This document shows, piece by piece, positions 37,361 through 46,206 of a DNA stretch of 64,000 bases. The position numbers and the translations under genes were made by a program. Positions within the stretch are counted from its first letter, which is position 1. Every line of letters begins with the position of its first letter. The notes under the pieces are model-generated. The model did no database searches and had not been told where the DNA came from. It saw nothing but the letters and a program-made list of their open reading frames with translations. Origin of the DNA: an uncultured Lachnospiraceae bacterium. Its GTDB lineage: Bacteria; Bacillota; Clostridia; Lachnospirales; Lachnospiraceae. The stretch lies in the NCBI GenBank assembly GCA_910585005.1, contig CAJUCN010000017.1, positions 1 to 64,000 on the forward strand. Direction: 5' to 3'.

Positions 37361-38341
37361 ATGGATAGAGTAAACAAATTTATTGAAATTTACAAAACTT
37401 GTAGTAATGGTACGAATGAGGAAAAGTATTTGCGAATTAAAAATGGAGAATTAACACTTCCGCGATATGTAGATGTAGAATTAACTAATATGTGTAATTT
37501 TAAGTGCTGTTTTTGTCCAACAGGCACGAAAAGTATGCAAAGAATTAAGGGCTATATGTCTGAAGAAGTGGTAAACGCACTTATTGCAAATATACGGAAA
37601 TATAAAATTCCCGGAGTAAGATTTATTCGATGGGGAGAACCTACATTACATCCACACTATATTGAAATTATGCAACGTGTAAAAACGGCAGGTGCATTTG
37701 TCCATATCAATACAAATGGTTCACTATTAGATGAGGAGCAAATTGCGAAATTAATTGACATGCAGCTTGATAGCATAAAATTTTCATTTCAGGGAGCGGA
37801 TGAAGGAACATATAATGAAATGAGAGAAGGTGGTGACTATCATCATCTTTTAGGTGTTATTAAAAAAATGGCAGAAATGCGAGGAGACAGTCCATTACCA
37901 TATATTCAAATTTCTACAACGCTGACAGGTGAGACAGCAGATCAAATTAATAGTTTTAAGCACGATATTGAAAATTATTGTGATTATTACAATGTGGGCT
38001 ACACAAAATTAAATCATTTAAATGTTGACAACATGAATATAGATGACGAAGAAAAGGAAAAAATAAAATATCTTCAGGAACATGAAAAAATAAACCATGT
38101 ATATAATCCTGTTTGTGTAGAGGCGTTTGATAAACTATCTGTTAACTGGAATGGTGATGTAACGTTATGTTGCGGTGATTATGATAATTTTCTGATTGTT
38201 GGTAATATATTGGATGCGGATTTGAAACAAATATTTACGGGGAGAGCTGCAAATCAATACAGGGAAATTATTGCAAAGGGACAGTACGGAAAAATTAAAT
38301 GTTGTAGTACATGCTATGAGACTATGCCACTCACAAAGTAA
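37361..38341 (+). CDS. Radical SAM protein with SPASM/twitch-type C-terminus
   Basis: A 326-residue radical SAM enzyme. The cluster motif CNFKCCFC gives the CxxxCxxC pattern at residues 45, 49 and 52. IRWGEPTLHP is the GGEPT-like SAM-contact segment, with Trp-Gly in place of Gly-Gly. The C-terminal region has additional cysteines, in NPVCVEAFDKLSVNWNGDVTLCCGD and in KCCSTCYE, as in SPASM domains that hold auxiliary clusters. SPASM proteins modify peptides or sugars. No precursor peptide or partner enzyme is evident beside it. Coding sequence is AT-rich, unlike the core genes, pointing to transfer. Confidence 0.88.
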   Translation: MDRVNKFIEIYKTCSNGTNEEKYLRIKNGELTLPRYVDVELTNMCNFKCCFCPTGTKSMQRIKGYMSEEVVNALIANIRKYKIPGVRFIRWGEPTLHPHYIEIMQRVKTAGAFVHINTNGSLLDEEQIAKLIDMQLDSIKFSFQGADEGTYNEMREGGDYHHLLGVIKKMAEMRGDSPLPYIQISTTLTGETADQINSFKHDIENYCDYYNVGYTKLNHLNVDNMNIDDEEKEKIKYLQEHEKINHVYNPVCVEAFDKLSVNWNGDVTLCCGDYDNFLIVGNILDADLKQIFTGRAANQYREIIAKGQYGKIKCCSTCYETMPLTK

Positions 38342-38601
38342 TATTTTCCAAATATTATGTTGCTGTTGTTTCCCCTTTGATGAATCATATCTTAATTTGA
38401 TACTTTTAGCAGATGTTTTTCTCAATGAAAATGGAAAATTGCATAATGTTAGAAAAATGGTGGGAGTTATCAAAACCAATGTAGGAAAGATTTTTATATT
38501 AGTCAGGTTTGTAGTGGTGAAGCAAAAAACTTGTTAATGATGGGGTTTAAATTTCCGAAGTTTTGCTACATGGTAGATTTACGGAAGGAGACATTATTTA
38601 G

Positions 38602-39135
38602 ATGGGAGTTGGCATGAACCAAAATACTTTAACCAAGATTATTGAAGAACAGACAAACAGAGCATTATGGGAAGTGAAAAATGTAATTGATTGCGTTTCG
38701 GAGGAATTATGGAATAAGAAATATTGTGAGATGTCCTGCTGGAAGCACATATACCATATGTTGCATTCACTGGATTTATGGTATATCAACCCAAGAGATA
38801 AGAATTTTCGTGAACCGGATATTCATGAAAAAGATTTGAATGATTTAGATATTGTTTCCCATAAGGTTGTTTCACGAAAAGAGATTGAATCTTATTTTTC
38901 ATGCATTGAAACGAAAATTCGTGCGTACATATCTGAATTGACTGACGAACAATTGCTAGAATATCCTTCAGAGTGTGAATATTGTAAGTTTACTTTGATT
39001 TTGGCGCAGTTTAGGCATTTACATAGTCATATGGGAATGATCATGGGGTTTGTGATTAATGATACGGGTTTATGGCCTAGGGTTTTAGGGTTAGAAAACC
39101 CTTTTCCGGATGGGCAGTATGATAAATATTTATAG
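38602..39135 (+). CDS. DinB-like (DUF664/YfiT-type) protein
   Basis: A 177-residue protein resembling the DinB/YfiT four-helix family, whose members bind a metal through three histidines and often act as thiol-dependent transferases. His residues are seen in CWKHIYHMLHSLDLWY and in FRHLHSHMGMIMGF, at the expected helix positions. GAAGGAG lies 11 bases before the ATG. It stands alone in the AT-rich accessory block. The function is not defined; an older reading as a damage-inducible gene is only by name. Confidence 0.75.
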   Translation: MGVGMNQNTLTKIIEEQTNRALWEVKNVIDCVSEELWNKKYCEMSCWKHIYHMLHSLDLWYINPRDKNFREPDIHEKDLNDLDIVSHKVVSRKEIESYFSCIETKIRAYISELTDEQLLEYPSECEYCKFTLILAQFRHLHSHMGMIMGFVINDTGLWPRVLGLENPFPDGQYDKYL

Positions 39136-39233
39136 GGGAATTCTTTTGGAATTGTAGGGAGGAAACAACGTTTTAACCGATATGGGTACTAAAATTATAG
39201 GTACTGTTAAGAAGCAGGAAGGAAGATTTACTG

Positions 39234-39560
39234 ATGTTGGCTGATGAATTTATTGAGAAACATTGGTATACAACAACAATGATTATTCGGGGCAAAGAAA
39301 TTGATTTGACTCAAACTGAGGGATCCTATTTTAGTAAAGGAGAAGATATCATTGGTTTGATTCATGAACCCAAAGACAGAAAACTTCAAAAGGTTGTCCT
39401 CATAACAACAAATGATAATATTAATGCAATTAGATTTTATCAAAAAAGAGGATTTGATATGGCGCATTTGTTTCATAACGCTTTAGATATGTCAAGAAAA
39501 ATAAAGCCAGAAATCCCCTTAAGCTGTGCTATGTGTTTTTGCAGTAAATGGAGAAAATAG
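39234..39560 (+). pseudogene. Broken GNAT N-acetyltransferase
   Basis: The second half carries a standard GNAT C-terminus: LITTNDNINAIRFYQKRGFD, then HNALDMSRKIKPEIPL. The first half (ADEFIEKHWYTTTMIIRGKEI and IIGLIHEP) also fits the family N-terminus, but the central acetyl-CoA-binding strand and loop (the Q/R-x-x-G-x-G/A motif) are missing, so about 40-60 residues seem to be deleted in frame. The normal C-terminal GIPI-type end is lost as well. Probably inactive. Confidence 0.7.
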
Positions 39561-39753
39561 AAAACAATCTAAAAGGCGAATTAGAATTTTTGTGCTATCT
39601 GCATAGGAGGCGTTATCCTGCCGTAATTCCTGTTACATCCAATTCAGGTGAACTTGTTGTTACACTTGATTCAATTTGGGAAAATATTATGCAAGTGTTT
39701 TTAAGGGGGCTGACGGAAATTCTATTGAAGATACCGAATGTAGCGACTATTGC

Positions 39754-39983
39754 GAGTAAAACATGGATATGGAGATTGCGCTGTCCTTTGTCGTTCTCGC
39801 TGCCATGGATTGCCCCGCATTCTCTTGCCAACAAAATTCCTCTGCACATAATCCCTCGCAACTTTCTCTGCAAGTTCATAACTCCATTCGCTGGGGAGTA
39901 ACGCGTTTAACATTCTTGCAAGCTGTGGTTTCTGCCCTTTCTCTGACAGTTCAACGGCATTCCATAAAGTGGAGTGGTCAAAT
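39754..39983 (-). pseudogene. MobA/MobL relaxase fragment
   Basis: The minus strand reads FDHSTLWNAVELSEKGQKPQ, then LARMLNALLPSEW and KVARDYVQRNFVGKRM, and after a frame change AIHGSENDKGQRNLHIHVLL. This is the N-terminal core of MobA/MobL plasmid relaxases, ending in the metal-binding His-x-His (HIHVLL). Both ends are missing and a frameshift lies near 39810. It marks a former mobilizable element. Established family pattern; loss of function is clear. Confidence 0.82.
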
Positions 39984-40102
39984 GCCGGGAACTGTTAATC
40001 AAAAGGATTCTCCAAGATATTTTTAGAAAACAAATGTGAGTTTTGTCGAAAAGGAAAAAGTTTGTTATTTTTAAATTTGGCTTCAAAATAGCTTTTTTTA
40101 TT

Positions 40103-40131
40103 AAGACACATATATGCAAACTTGCTATAAT
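40103..40131 (+). promoter_or_regulatory. Promoter of the araC-like/clpP pair
   Basis: A perfect TATAAT (40126-40131) with AAGACA (40103-40108) 17 bases upstream; 26 bases before the first start codon, which has AAGGAGG. Confidence 0.55.
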
Positions 40132-40157
40132 AGATAAGAACGTAAGGAGGATACACA

Positions 40158-40580
40158 ATGAGAGAACAAAAGGAAATTATACAAGATGTTATAGATTATA
40201 TTGAGAAAAATTTAGAGAAAGAAATGAACTTAGATCATATATCAAAAAAGATTGGTTATTCCAAATTCTATCTTAATCGTTTGTTTGCAGAGTATACAGG
40301 AATTACAATATATAAATATTTACAAAACCGTAGACTTACTGTTGCGGCTGAAAAGCTGGTTAAAACAGATAAACCAATATTGCAAATTGCGTATGAAGCC
40401 GGATATGATACGCAGCAATCATTTTCATTTGCTTTTAAGCAAGTGTATTTATATCCACCTAAAATTTATAGGGATATTGGAATTTTTATGCCAAAAAAAA
40501 ACAAGATATCTATGTACTTTTCTTATATCTCTAGTCACAAATTTGTTACGAAAATCAGAATGAAGGAGATTGCTGCATGA
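40158..40580 (+). CDS. Short AraC family transcriptional regulator
   Basis: A 140-residue AraC-type regulator consisting almost only of the two helix-turn-helix DNA-binding domain: [36 protein letters not shown] and the second motif [19 protein letters not shown]. The layout matches SoxS/MarA-like proteins or the N-terminal half of longer regulators with a C-terminal effector domain; the last 35 residues after GIFMPKK fit no known domain and may be the start of a lost one. Its stop overlaps the clpP start by four bases (ATGA), so the pair is translationally coupled. Confidence 0.88.
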   Translation: MREQKEIIQDVIDYIEKNLEKEMNLDHISKKIGYSKFYLNRLFAEYTGITIYKYLQNRRLTVAAEKLVKTDKPILQIAYEAGYDTQQSFSFAFKQVYLYPPKIYRDIGIFMPKKNKISMYFSYISSHKFVTKIRMKEIAA

Positions 40581-41167
40581 GTACGGTTCCGTATGTTATT
40601 GAACAAACAAGCCGTGGAGAAAGAAGTTATGATATTTTTTCACGGTTACTATCCGACAGAATTATTTTTTTGGGGGAAGAAGTAAGTGACGTGTCAGCCA
40701 GTTTGATTATTGCTCAAATGTTGTTTTTAGAAGCACAATCCCCCGAAAAAGACATTCAGTTTTATATAAATAGTCCTGGCGGTTCTGTATCAGCCGGTTT
40801 TGCTATTTATGATACCATGCAATATATTAAATGTGATGTTTCGACTATTTGTATTGGTCTTGCTGCCAGTTTTGGAGCTTTTTTATTAGCCGGTGGTACG
40901 AAAGGAAAACGTATCGCTTTGCCAAATGCAGAAATAATGATACACCAACCAGCAATTCATGGAAATGGTATTCAAGGACAGGCAACAGATATACAGATAG
41001 CATCCGATCATATTCAAAAAAGCAAAGAACGCTTAAACTCTGTTTTAGCGAGGAATACCGGAAAAAGCATTGAAGAAATTTCTCTTGCGACAGAACGTGA
41101 TAATTATATGTCGGCAACAGAAGCAGTGGATTTTGGATTAATTGATAAAATTATAGATAAGCGGTGA
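40577..41167 (+). CDS. clpP: ClpP-type serine protease (accessory paralogue)
   Basis: A 196-residue ClpP. The N-terminus [19 protein letters not shown], the YINSPGGSV oxyanion segment and the full triad are present: Ser98 in GLAASFG, His123 in MIHQP and Asp175 in [10 protein letters not shown]. Compared with housekeeping ClpP it has about three extra residues after the catalytic His ([10 protein letters not shown]), near the handle region, and Phe in place of the usual Met after Ser98. It is coupled to an AraC-type regulator instead of the usual tig/clpX genes and lies in a mobile region, so it is probably a second, regulated ClpP that could form mixed complexes with the chromosomal enzyme or serve an unknown ATPase. 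Confidence 0.92.
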   Translation: MSTVPYVIEQTSRGERSYDIFSRLLSDRIIFLGEEVSDVSASLIIAQMLFLEAQSPEKDIQFYINSPGGSVSAGFAIYDTMQYIKCDVSTICIGLAASFGAFLLAGGTKGKRIALPNAEIMIHQPAIHGNGIQGQATDIQIASDHIQKSKERLNSVLARNTGKSIEEISLATERDNYMSATEAVDFGLIDKIIDKR

Positions 41168-41238
41168 TATGTTTTGAATAAAAGGTGAACAAACTTGTAA
41201 AAGCTAGTAAGGGTGCGAACAAAAATCCGGACTGCCAT

Positions 41239-41263
41239 AAGACTCTGAAAGGGGTCTTTTTTT
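41239..41263 (+). terminator. Terminator after clpP
   Basis: AAGACTC (41239-41245) pairs with GGGTCTT (41252-41258) with one wobble, running into T's. Between this and the next gene (to 41520) no other feature was recognised. Confidence 0.75.
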
Positions 41264-41526
41264 CTGTGTTCTTAAGGAAAAAATCAATTGCATTAGAAGG
41301 GATTCGCTAAACATACCTATATATTTTAGGAAAAGCCGTAGAAAAAGGAGAGCTTGAATGATATAATGTGTTGGCTTACAGAGTAGTGAAATATAGAACG
41401 GAAGTGTTATTTAACCGTGAATAACATATTTGCAACGTAGAGTTGACAATGTGCAATTCAGAAAAGATAGATAGTTACAACCTAATTTGATAAGATTGAC
41501 CCATCAAAATCAAGGGGGACACCTAT

Positions 41527-42309
41527 ATGACATTTGGAGAAAAATTGTTTAAGTTAAGAAAAGAAAAAGGATTTTCACAGGAAGCGCTTGCTGAACAAGT
41601 CGGAACAACCAGACAGGCAATTAGCAAGTGGGAAAACAATCAAGGATTTCCAGAAACGGAGAAGTTATTGCAATTATCTAATCTTTTTGAAATATCCATA
41701 GACTTTCTGCTGAAAGATGAAAAATCTTCTAATGATGTAAATGAGAAAGGCTATTATGTAAGCAAAGAAATGGCAACAGGGTACATTGCAAATCAGAAAA
41801 AAGTAAGCAGCTATATTGGTATGGGATTTATGTTTTGGGCATTGGCTGGAATACCTTATGTCATGTTTACAGCTAATTTGACATGGCGTTTTTTGGGAAT
41901 GGCGATTTTCATTATTGTAGGCATTGGTTCTTTTGTTTTAGGGTCATTTTCAGAGGAACAGAAATATAAAGTTTTGAAAGAAGAGCCACTGATATTGGAC
42001 TATGGGTATCTGAAAGAATTATCTAAAGGATATCAAGCAAAAAGGGGAATTTATGTTGCACTGTTTGTTCCAAGTATTATTTTATTTATAATTGGTATTT
42101 TGGCTATTTCCTTAACTATGAGCGGGAAATTTGCTTGGTGTGAATACCATTCATTTGTGTTTTTGGGATTTGCAATGGGACTTTTCGGCTTTTGTTATTG
42201 TGCCGGAGTTATTGACGCTTATGAGCTGTTGATTAAAAACGAAGAATATTCCTCACGTTTATCCTTTAAGATAAAACATAAAATAAAAGATAAAATCAAT
42301 AATCTTTAA
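41527..42309 (+). CDS. XRE family regulator with C-terminal membrane domain
   Basis: A 260-residue protein. The N-terminal Cro/C1-type helix-turn-helix (about 6-60) reads LRKEKGFSQEALAEQVGTTRQAISKWENNQ in pieces typical of Firmicute XRE regulators. Four hydrophobic segments follow (about 96-115, 117-138, 178-200 and 210-235), so it is a membrane-bound transcription regulator. Such proteins often control a nearby transporter or stress gene, but none lies beside it here. GGGGGA precedes the ATG. Confidence 0.85.
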   Translation: MTFGEKLFKLRKEKGFSQEALAEQVGTTRQAISKWENNQGFPETEKLLQLSNLFEISIDFLLKDEKSSNDVNEKGYYVSKEMATGYIANQKKVSSYIGMGFMFWALAGIPYVMFTANLTWRFLGMAIFIIVGIGSFVLGSFSEEQKYKVLKEEPLILDYGYLKELSKGYQAKRGIYVALFVPSIILFIIGILAISLTMSGKFAWCEYHSFVFLGFAMGLFGFCYCAGVIDAYELLIKNEEYSSRLSFKIKHKIKDKINNL

Positions 42310-42377
42310 TCGTGTCAATCCTTTGAATTATGCAAACACGGTTGTCAACAATGTACAGATTCATACTTAAGAAAGAG

Positions 42378-42401
42378 GGATTGTTTCGACAGTCCTTTTT
42401 T
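42378..42401 (+). terminator. Terminator after the XRE membrane regulator
   Basis: GGATTGT (42378-42384), a TTCG tetraloop and ACAGTCC (42389-42395), followed by T6. Confidence 0.85.
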
Positions 42402-42789
42402 CATGCCTTGAAACTTACAATTAAAGGAAACTTAGGACGTTCGTACTTAACTAACTCCCCAACTTCTATACAGAGATACCAACATAATTTATAATTTTCT
42501 CTTTTACTTTTCTTTCATTATTTTATATAATGGATAACAGACGTGCAATTCGCAGATATATTATGCATAAAAGTGTTAGGTGGTTATAGGATAAGCAGGG
42601 AGAAGAACGAAATTAAGAACGGGTTGTTTGCTGAACAGAATGATACAGATAATCTGTCAATACAGGATATATTGAATGATTCGATATAGATGGTACAAGA
42701 TTTTTAGTCCATGTGAAAAATATAGAAAATTGTGCATTTGTGAAGTATAATAGAGAAAAATTCTATATATGAGAGAGAGGAATTATATT
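42402..42789. other. Intergenic stretch before the zinc-ribbon pair
   Basis: About 390 AT-rich bases with no recognisable gene. A short plus-strand frame near 42570-42690 (ending LSIQDILNDSI) has no clear start and no known family. Confidence 0.5.
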
Positions 42790-43884
42790 ATGGCGCTTAT
42801 TAAATGTCAAAAATGTGGAAAAGAAATTTCAGATAGAGCAAAAAAATGTGTTGGCTGTGGCTGGGAAGTCAACTTAGGAATACAAAATACGAAAGAGGAT
42901 GAGGCGGATTTTAATGATACATCCTCAAATATATATATGTCTCATATTGAAGATGAACGTAAAAAGATGCTGATAGAAGCGGAACTTGAAATAGAGAAAA
43001 TGAAAGAAGATGCAAGGAAAAAGATTGAATTAATGAATGATTCCGCTAAAGTCATGGCATCACAAAAACAGAAAGAACTTGAATTAGAATATAAAAAAAG
43101 AGAGAAGGAACTTGTTCAGAAAAAAGAATCTTTGGAAAAGGAACAAAAGGAATTAGAACGGGCAAAAAAAACACAAATTTCTAAGATGCAACATACAGTG
43201 GCATCTGAAAAGAAAATTACATTTCCAAGTGTTAATACTTTTGTTATGCTACTTCTTACTGTTATTATGGTATGTTTTATGGTCATAGTTTGGAGAAGAT
43301 TGGATAAATTCTCTACAGAAATAGACTTTTTGGTAACTAATAATAATCAAATAAATTCTCAATTGCCCCAAAATGTGCTTGATGAAGAATTAGAAAGTAC
43401 TGATAGTCAAGAAGATATTTCTAATAGTGATTTAAAAAATGGTGTAGATGAGATTACTGGCGGTAAGGAAATAGAAATAGTTTCCGAAAATGGTGAAAAT
43501 GCTAATGTGTCTGATGAACAGGTTACAAGCGATGAAAATTTTAATGTAAGTTTTGAGTATACTGGAAATGAGGTTAAGTATGATAGATTAATTATTTACA
43601 TTAAAATAATTAATACTGGAAACACACCCTTTTTTTTAACTTCTCAAAAATTTCATTTTATAAATGATATAAGTATTGAAAAATATTATTCAGAATTAGA
43701 TACAGAAATTCTTTCCGGGAAGTCCTCATTGCTTGAAATTAGGTTTGATATAGATAAACTTAAGGCAGCAGGAATATCAACGATTGATAGCTTTACATAT
43801 CAGTACAACATAGCAGAAGATGCAGATAGTAAGGATTTGATTCCGGGTGAAATTACATTTAATGAGTTAGGGATTACATATTAA
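42790..43884 (+). CDS. Zinc-ribbon, coiled-coil, single-pass membrane protein
   Basis: A 364-residue protein. The N-terminus MALIKCQKCGKEISDRAKKC holds a zinc ribbon with two CxxC pairs (C6/C9, C20/C23). A charged coiled coil follows (about 52-135, heavy in K and E). One membrane segment lies at about 150-168. An acidic linker then leads to a C-terminal beta-rich domain (about 245-364). Zinc ribbon inside and a folded domain outside suggests a membrane sensor or scaffold. The next gene starts with nearly the same ribbon and is 16 bases away, so the two probably work together. The start at 42790 is supported by GAGAGAGG. No named function. Confidence 0.8.
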   Translation: MALIKCQKCGKEISDRAKKCVGCGWEVNLGIQNTKEDEADFNDTSSNIYMSHIEDERKKMLIEAELEIEKMKEDARKKIELMNDSAKVMASQKQKELELEYKKREKELVQKKESLEKEQKELERAKKTQISKMQHTVASEKKITFPSVNTFVMLLLTVIMVCFMVIVWRRLDKFSTEIDFLVTNNNQINSQLPQNVLDEELESTDSQEDISNSDLKNGVDEITGGKEIEIVSENGENANVSDEQVTSDENFNVSFEYTGNEVKYDRLIIYIKIINTGNTPFFLTSQKFHFINDISIEKYYSELDTEILSGKSSLLEIRFDIDKLKAAGISTIDSFTYQYNIAEDADSKDLIPGEITFNELGITY

Positions 43885-43899
43885 TTAGGAGGATATAAG

Positions 43900-45528
43900 A
43901 TGGCGTTAATTAAATGCCCTGAGTGCGGAAGGGAGATTTCAGATAAATCAAAGATATGTATACATTGCGGGTATCCGCTAGAAAATGAAAAAGATAAAAA
44001 GGAACTATGTGTAAAATGTCCTGAATGTGAAAATGAAATAGAGAACAAGGTGAAAAAATGCCCTTATTGTGGATATCCAATAGGTAAAAAGTTATATATT
44101 CAGAATACGATACAAGGTATTTCATTTCCTGAAAAACCTTTTTCTACCGGTAGTTTCCTGAATAAGAATAGTAGAATTATTGTCGCTATTAGTATTTTTT
44201 TAATTATTGTTTTAGGCGTTATGTTCTTTTTTTTGCAAGGGAAAAAACAAGCTTCAGGTGAAAAGATTGATGAGAAATCCCAATCCGTATCCGATTCTTT
44301 AGATATAGGCTTACAAAGTGAAAAAAGTGCGATTGAAAGCATGGTGAATGATTTTTTTGCGAAATTGCAAAAAGGGAATTGGGAAGGAACTCAAGAGTAT
44401 CTTACGGAAAAATACAGTTATTTAGAGAGTAATCCATTTGGATTATCGACAGAAAGTAATATCAAAAAATTGTTTGAACATTATAACTATATTTTGATAG
44501 ATTCTAAAGTGAATGATGAGAGAGATACTGCTTTTGTAAATATTGAAATTAGTCATCCTAATCAAATAGAACTATTGGAAGCCAGTATTGCGAATTTCAG
44601 TTTTAATGATGGAAATTCTATAGAGAATGGTTTTATGAATAAATTAGAAGATTCTGATATAGGAAATATGGTAACAAGTGGATCACTTAATTTAGTTAAA
44701 GTGGATGGTCAATGGAAAATAAACGTGGATGATCTTTTTACTTCATGTATTTTTTATGGATTATCGGAAGAAACTTCCTTTGAAAAAATGGCAGAAAATC
44801 AAAAAAAGCAAGCTGAAGAAGATTTATATATTAAGGAGATGATAGATTTAGTTGATTATCGTGTTGGGATAATGGAAGGATATTCTGGTAAGGTTCCAGG
44901 TATCAATAATATTTCTATTAAAAATAATGGTGACAAGCAAATTGATTCCTTGACATTAGGCATAGATTTTTTAGATGAAAATGGAAATGTATCATTGTCA
45001 AAACAAATAACGATTTTGGGGGTATTTGATAATCCAATTTCCGCTGGTTATTCATGGAAAATGGAGAAAGATAAATTTTTTGAAATAGAAAATGTTCCGG
45101 ACAATATTGATTTGAATCGTGTAGTGGTGTCAATAAATGAAGCACAATTATCGAATGTTGATACCTCTATACATAGAACGCCGGAAGAAGAATATATTGA
45201 TCAATATATTGAAGTTACAAACTATAATGTTGGTATGCACACTGGTTATAGGGGTAAAGAACCGGGGATAAGTGATGTGTCTATCAAAAATATTGGCGAT
45301 AAGAATATTTCCGAACTAACACTAACTGTTTATTTTCAGGATGAAAATGGGAAAAATATAGCAGAAGATTCATTTATGTTCATAGGAGGTTATGGGGGCG
45401 GGGATACATTAAAAGCAAACTATTCGTGGAAGATGGAAAGCAATAGATATTATGAGTTTAAAAATCTTGCTGATGAGGTTGATATATCACGAAATAATGT
45501 AAAAGTTACAGAAATCAAATTTGAGTAG
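43900..45528 (+). CDS. Double zinc-ribbon membrane protein with tandem C-terminal repeats
   Basis: A 542-residue protein starting MALIKCPECGREISDKSKIC, with a second ribbon right after (KCPECENEIENKVKKC; four CxxC pairs within the first 57 residues). One membrane segment at about 93-113 puts the rest outside. An NTF2/DUF4878-like region (about 145-290) is followed by two related blocks: one near 315-425 with YRVGIMEGYSGKVPGINNIS, the other near 435-540 with YNVGMHTGYRGKEPGISDVS, both ending in SWKME segments. The duplicated blocks look like immunoglobulin-like beta domains. GGAGG precedes the start. Function unknown; a partner of the protein before it. Confidence 0.8.
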   Translation: MALIKCPECGREISDKSKICIHCGYPLENEKDKKELCVKCPECENEIENKVKKCPYCGYPIGKKLYIQNTIQGISFPEKPFSTGSFLNKNSRIIVAISIFLIIVLGVMFFFLQGKKQASGEKIDEKSQSVSDSLDIGLQSEKSAIESMVNDFFAKLQKGNWEGTQEYLTEKYSYLESNPFGLSTESNIKKLFEHYNYILIDSKVNDERDTAFVNIEISHPNQIELLEASIANFSFNDGNSIENGFMNKLEDSDIGNMVTSGSLNLVKVDGQWKINVDDLFTSCIFYGLSEETSFEKMAENQKKQAEEDLYIKEMIDLVDYRVGIMEGYSGKVPGINNISIKNNGDKQIDSLTLGIDFLDENGNVSLSKQITILGVFDNPISAGYSWKMEKDKFFEIENVPDNIDLNRVVVSINEAQLSNVDTSIHRTPEEEYIDQYIEVTNYNVGMHTGYRGKEPGISDVSIKNIGDKNISELTLTVYFQDENGKNIAEDSFMFIGGYGGGDTLKANYSWKMESNRYYEFKNLADEVDISRNNVKVTEIKFE

Positions 45529-45547
45529 CTAAAATTATACGGCATAC

Positions 45548-45760
45548 GCTAGTTTTTTGTATCTGGATAAGAATGAAGTGTTGAAGACTACGCTCCGTGT
45601 GAGTAGATATACTTATTGTTTGCATTGTGTATTAAGTGGAATGACCCCAAAGCATTTACTGTATTTAACGGGGCACTTGGATATTTGTGTTACTTTGAAT
45701 ATTTACACGCATGTAGACTTTGATAATGTCAAAAAAGAGGTTAAAAGCCTTGAAGAAGTT
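45548..45760 (+). pseudogene. Tn916-type integrase C-terminal remnant
   Basis: The frame reads FLYLDKNEVLKT and then, after an internal deletion, SRYTYCLHCVLSGMTPKHLL, YLTGHLDI and NIYTHVDFDNV. This mirrors the catalytic end of Tn916-family tyrosine integrases (RHTYC, GHSDI, YTH), but Arg-His has changed to Arg-Tyr and Ser of GHSD to Leu. The N-terminus is gone. A dead fragment of an integrative element. Confidence 0.72.
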
Positions 45761-45879
45761 GTCCTGTCAATTCAGGAAATGATGGTTGTTTTACAGAGAA
45801 TGACCATAAATATATGTGGCAAATCGTGTCGAATCATGAAAAGTTTGATGATGCTTACAGTAACTTTGTAAGTAATTCA

Positions 45880-46206
45880 GTTTTTCAAAATGCCTGTAGT
45901 ATTTGTATTTTGCGGATAGGGACTTATGATGCCCGGCAAAAGAGGATGATGAACTTAGAAATGGAGTGATTTTTCGGCTTTTTTTATCTAAAATATTGAC
46001 ATAGATCCATTTCCGTGATATGTTGCTTGGCAGAAAGATAACGGAGGGAGGTGGGAAATGTGCTCTGCCATTTAGTGATTGATTTAAACAAAGGACTCTG
46101 TACAAAGTCTGATGAAGGGACGAAATTTGTACAGAGGTAAAAACATCGTCCGCATTGGATTTTGTACTTTTTATTCTAAAAAAAAGAATAGAATGGAGAA
46201 AATTCA
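45880..46206. repeat. MFS gene leader with inverted repeat at 46096-46136
   Basis: CTCTGTACAAA (46096-46106) and TTTGTACAGAG (46126-46136) form a perfect 11-bp inverted repeat with a 19-base loop, about 70 bases before the MFS start. It could be an operator or a leader hairpin. The right arm and following bases resemble the sequence at 47530-47550 after the gene. No other feature seen. Confidence 0.55.

Noticed and set aside
40577..41167. Housekeeping ClpP of the chromosome
   Set aside because: The gene lies in an accessory region with an AraC regulator and no clpX or tig; it more likely represents an additional copy, though this needs the full genome.
45557..45871. Functional 104-residue integrase
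   Set aside because: The fragment lacks the N-terminal domains, has lost catalytic residues and shows an internal deletion.
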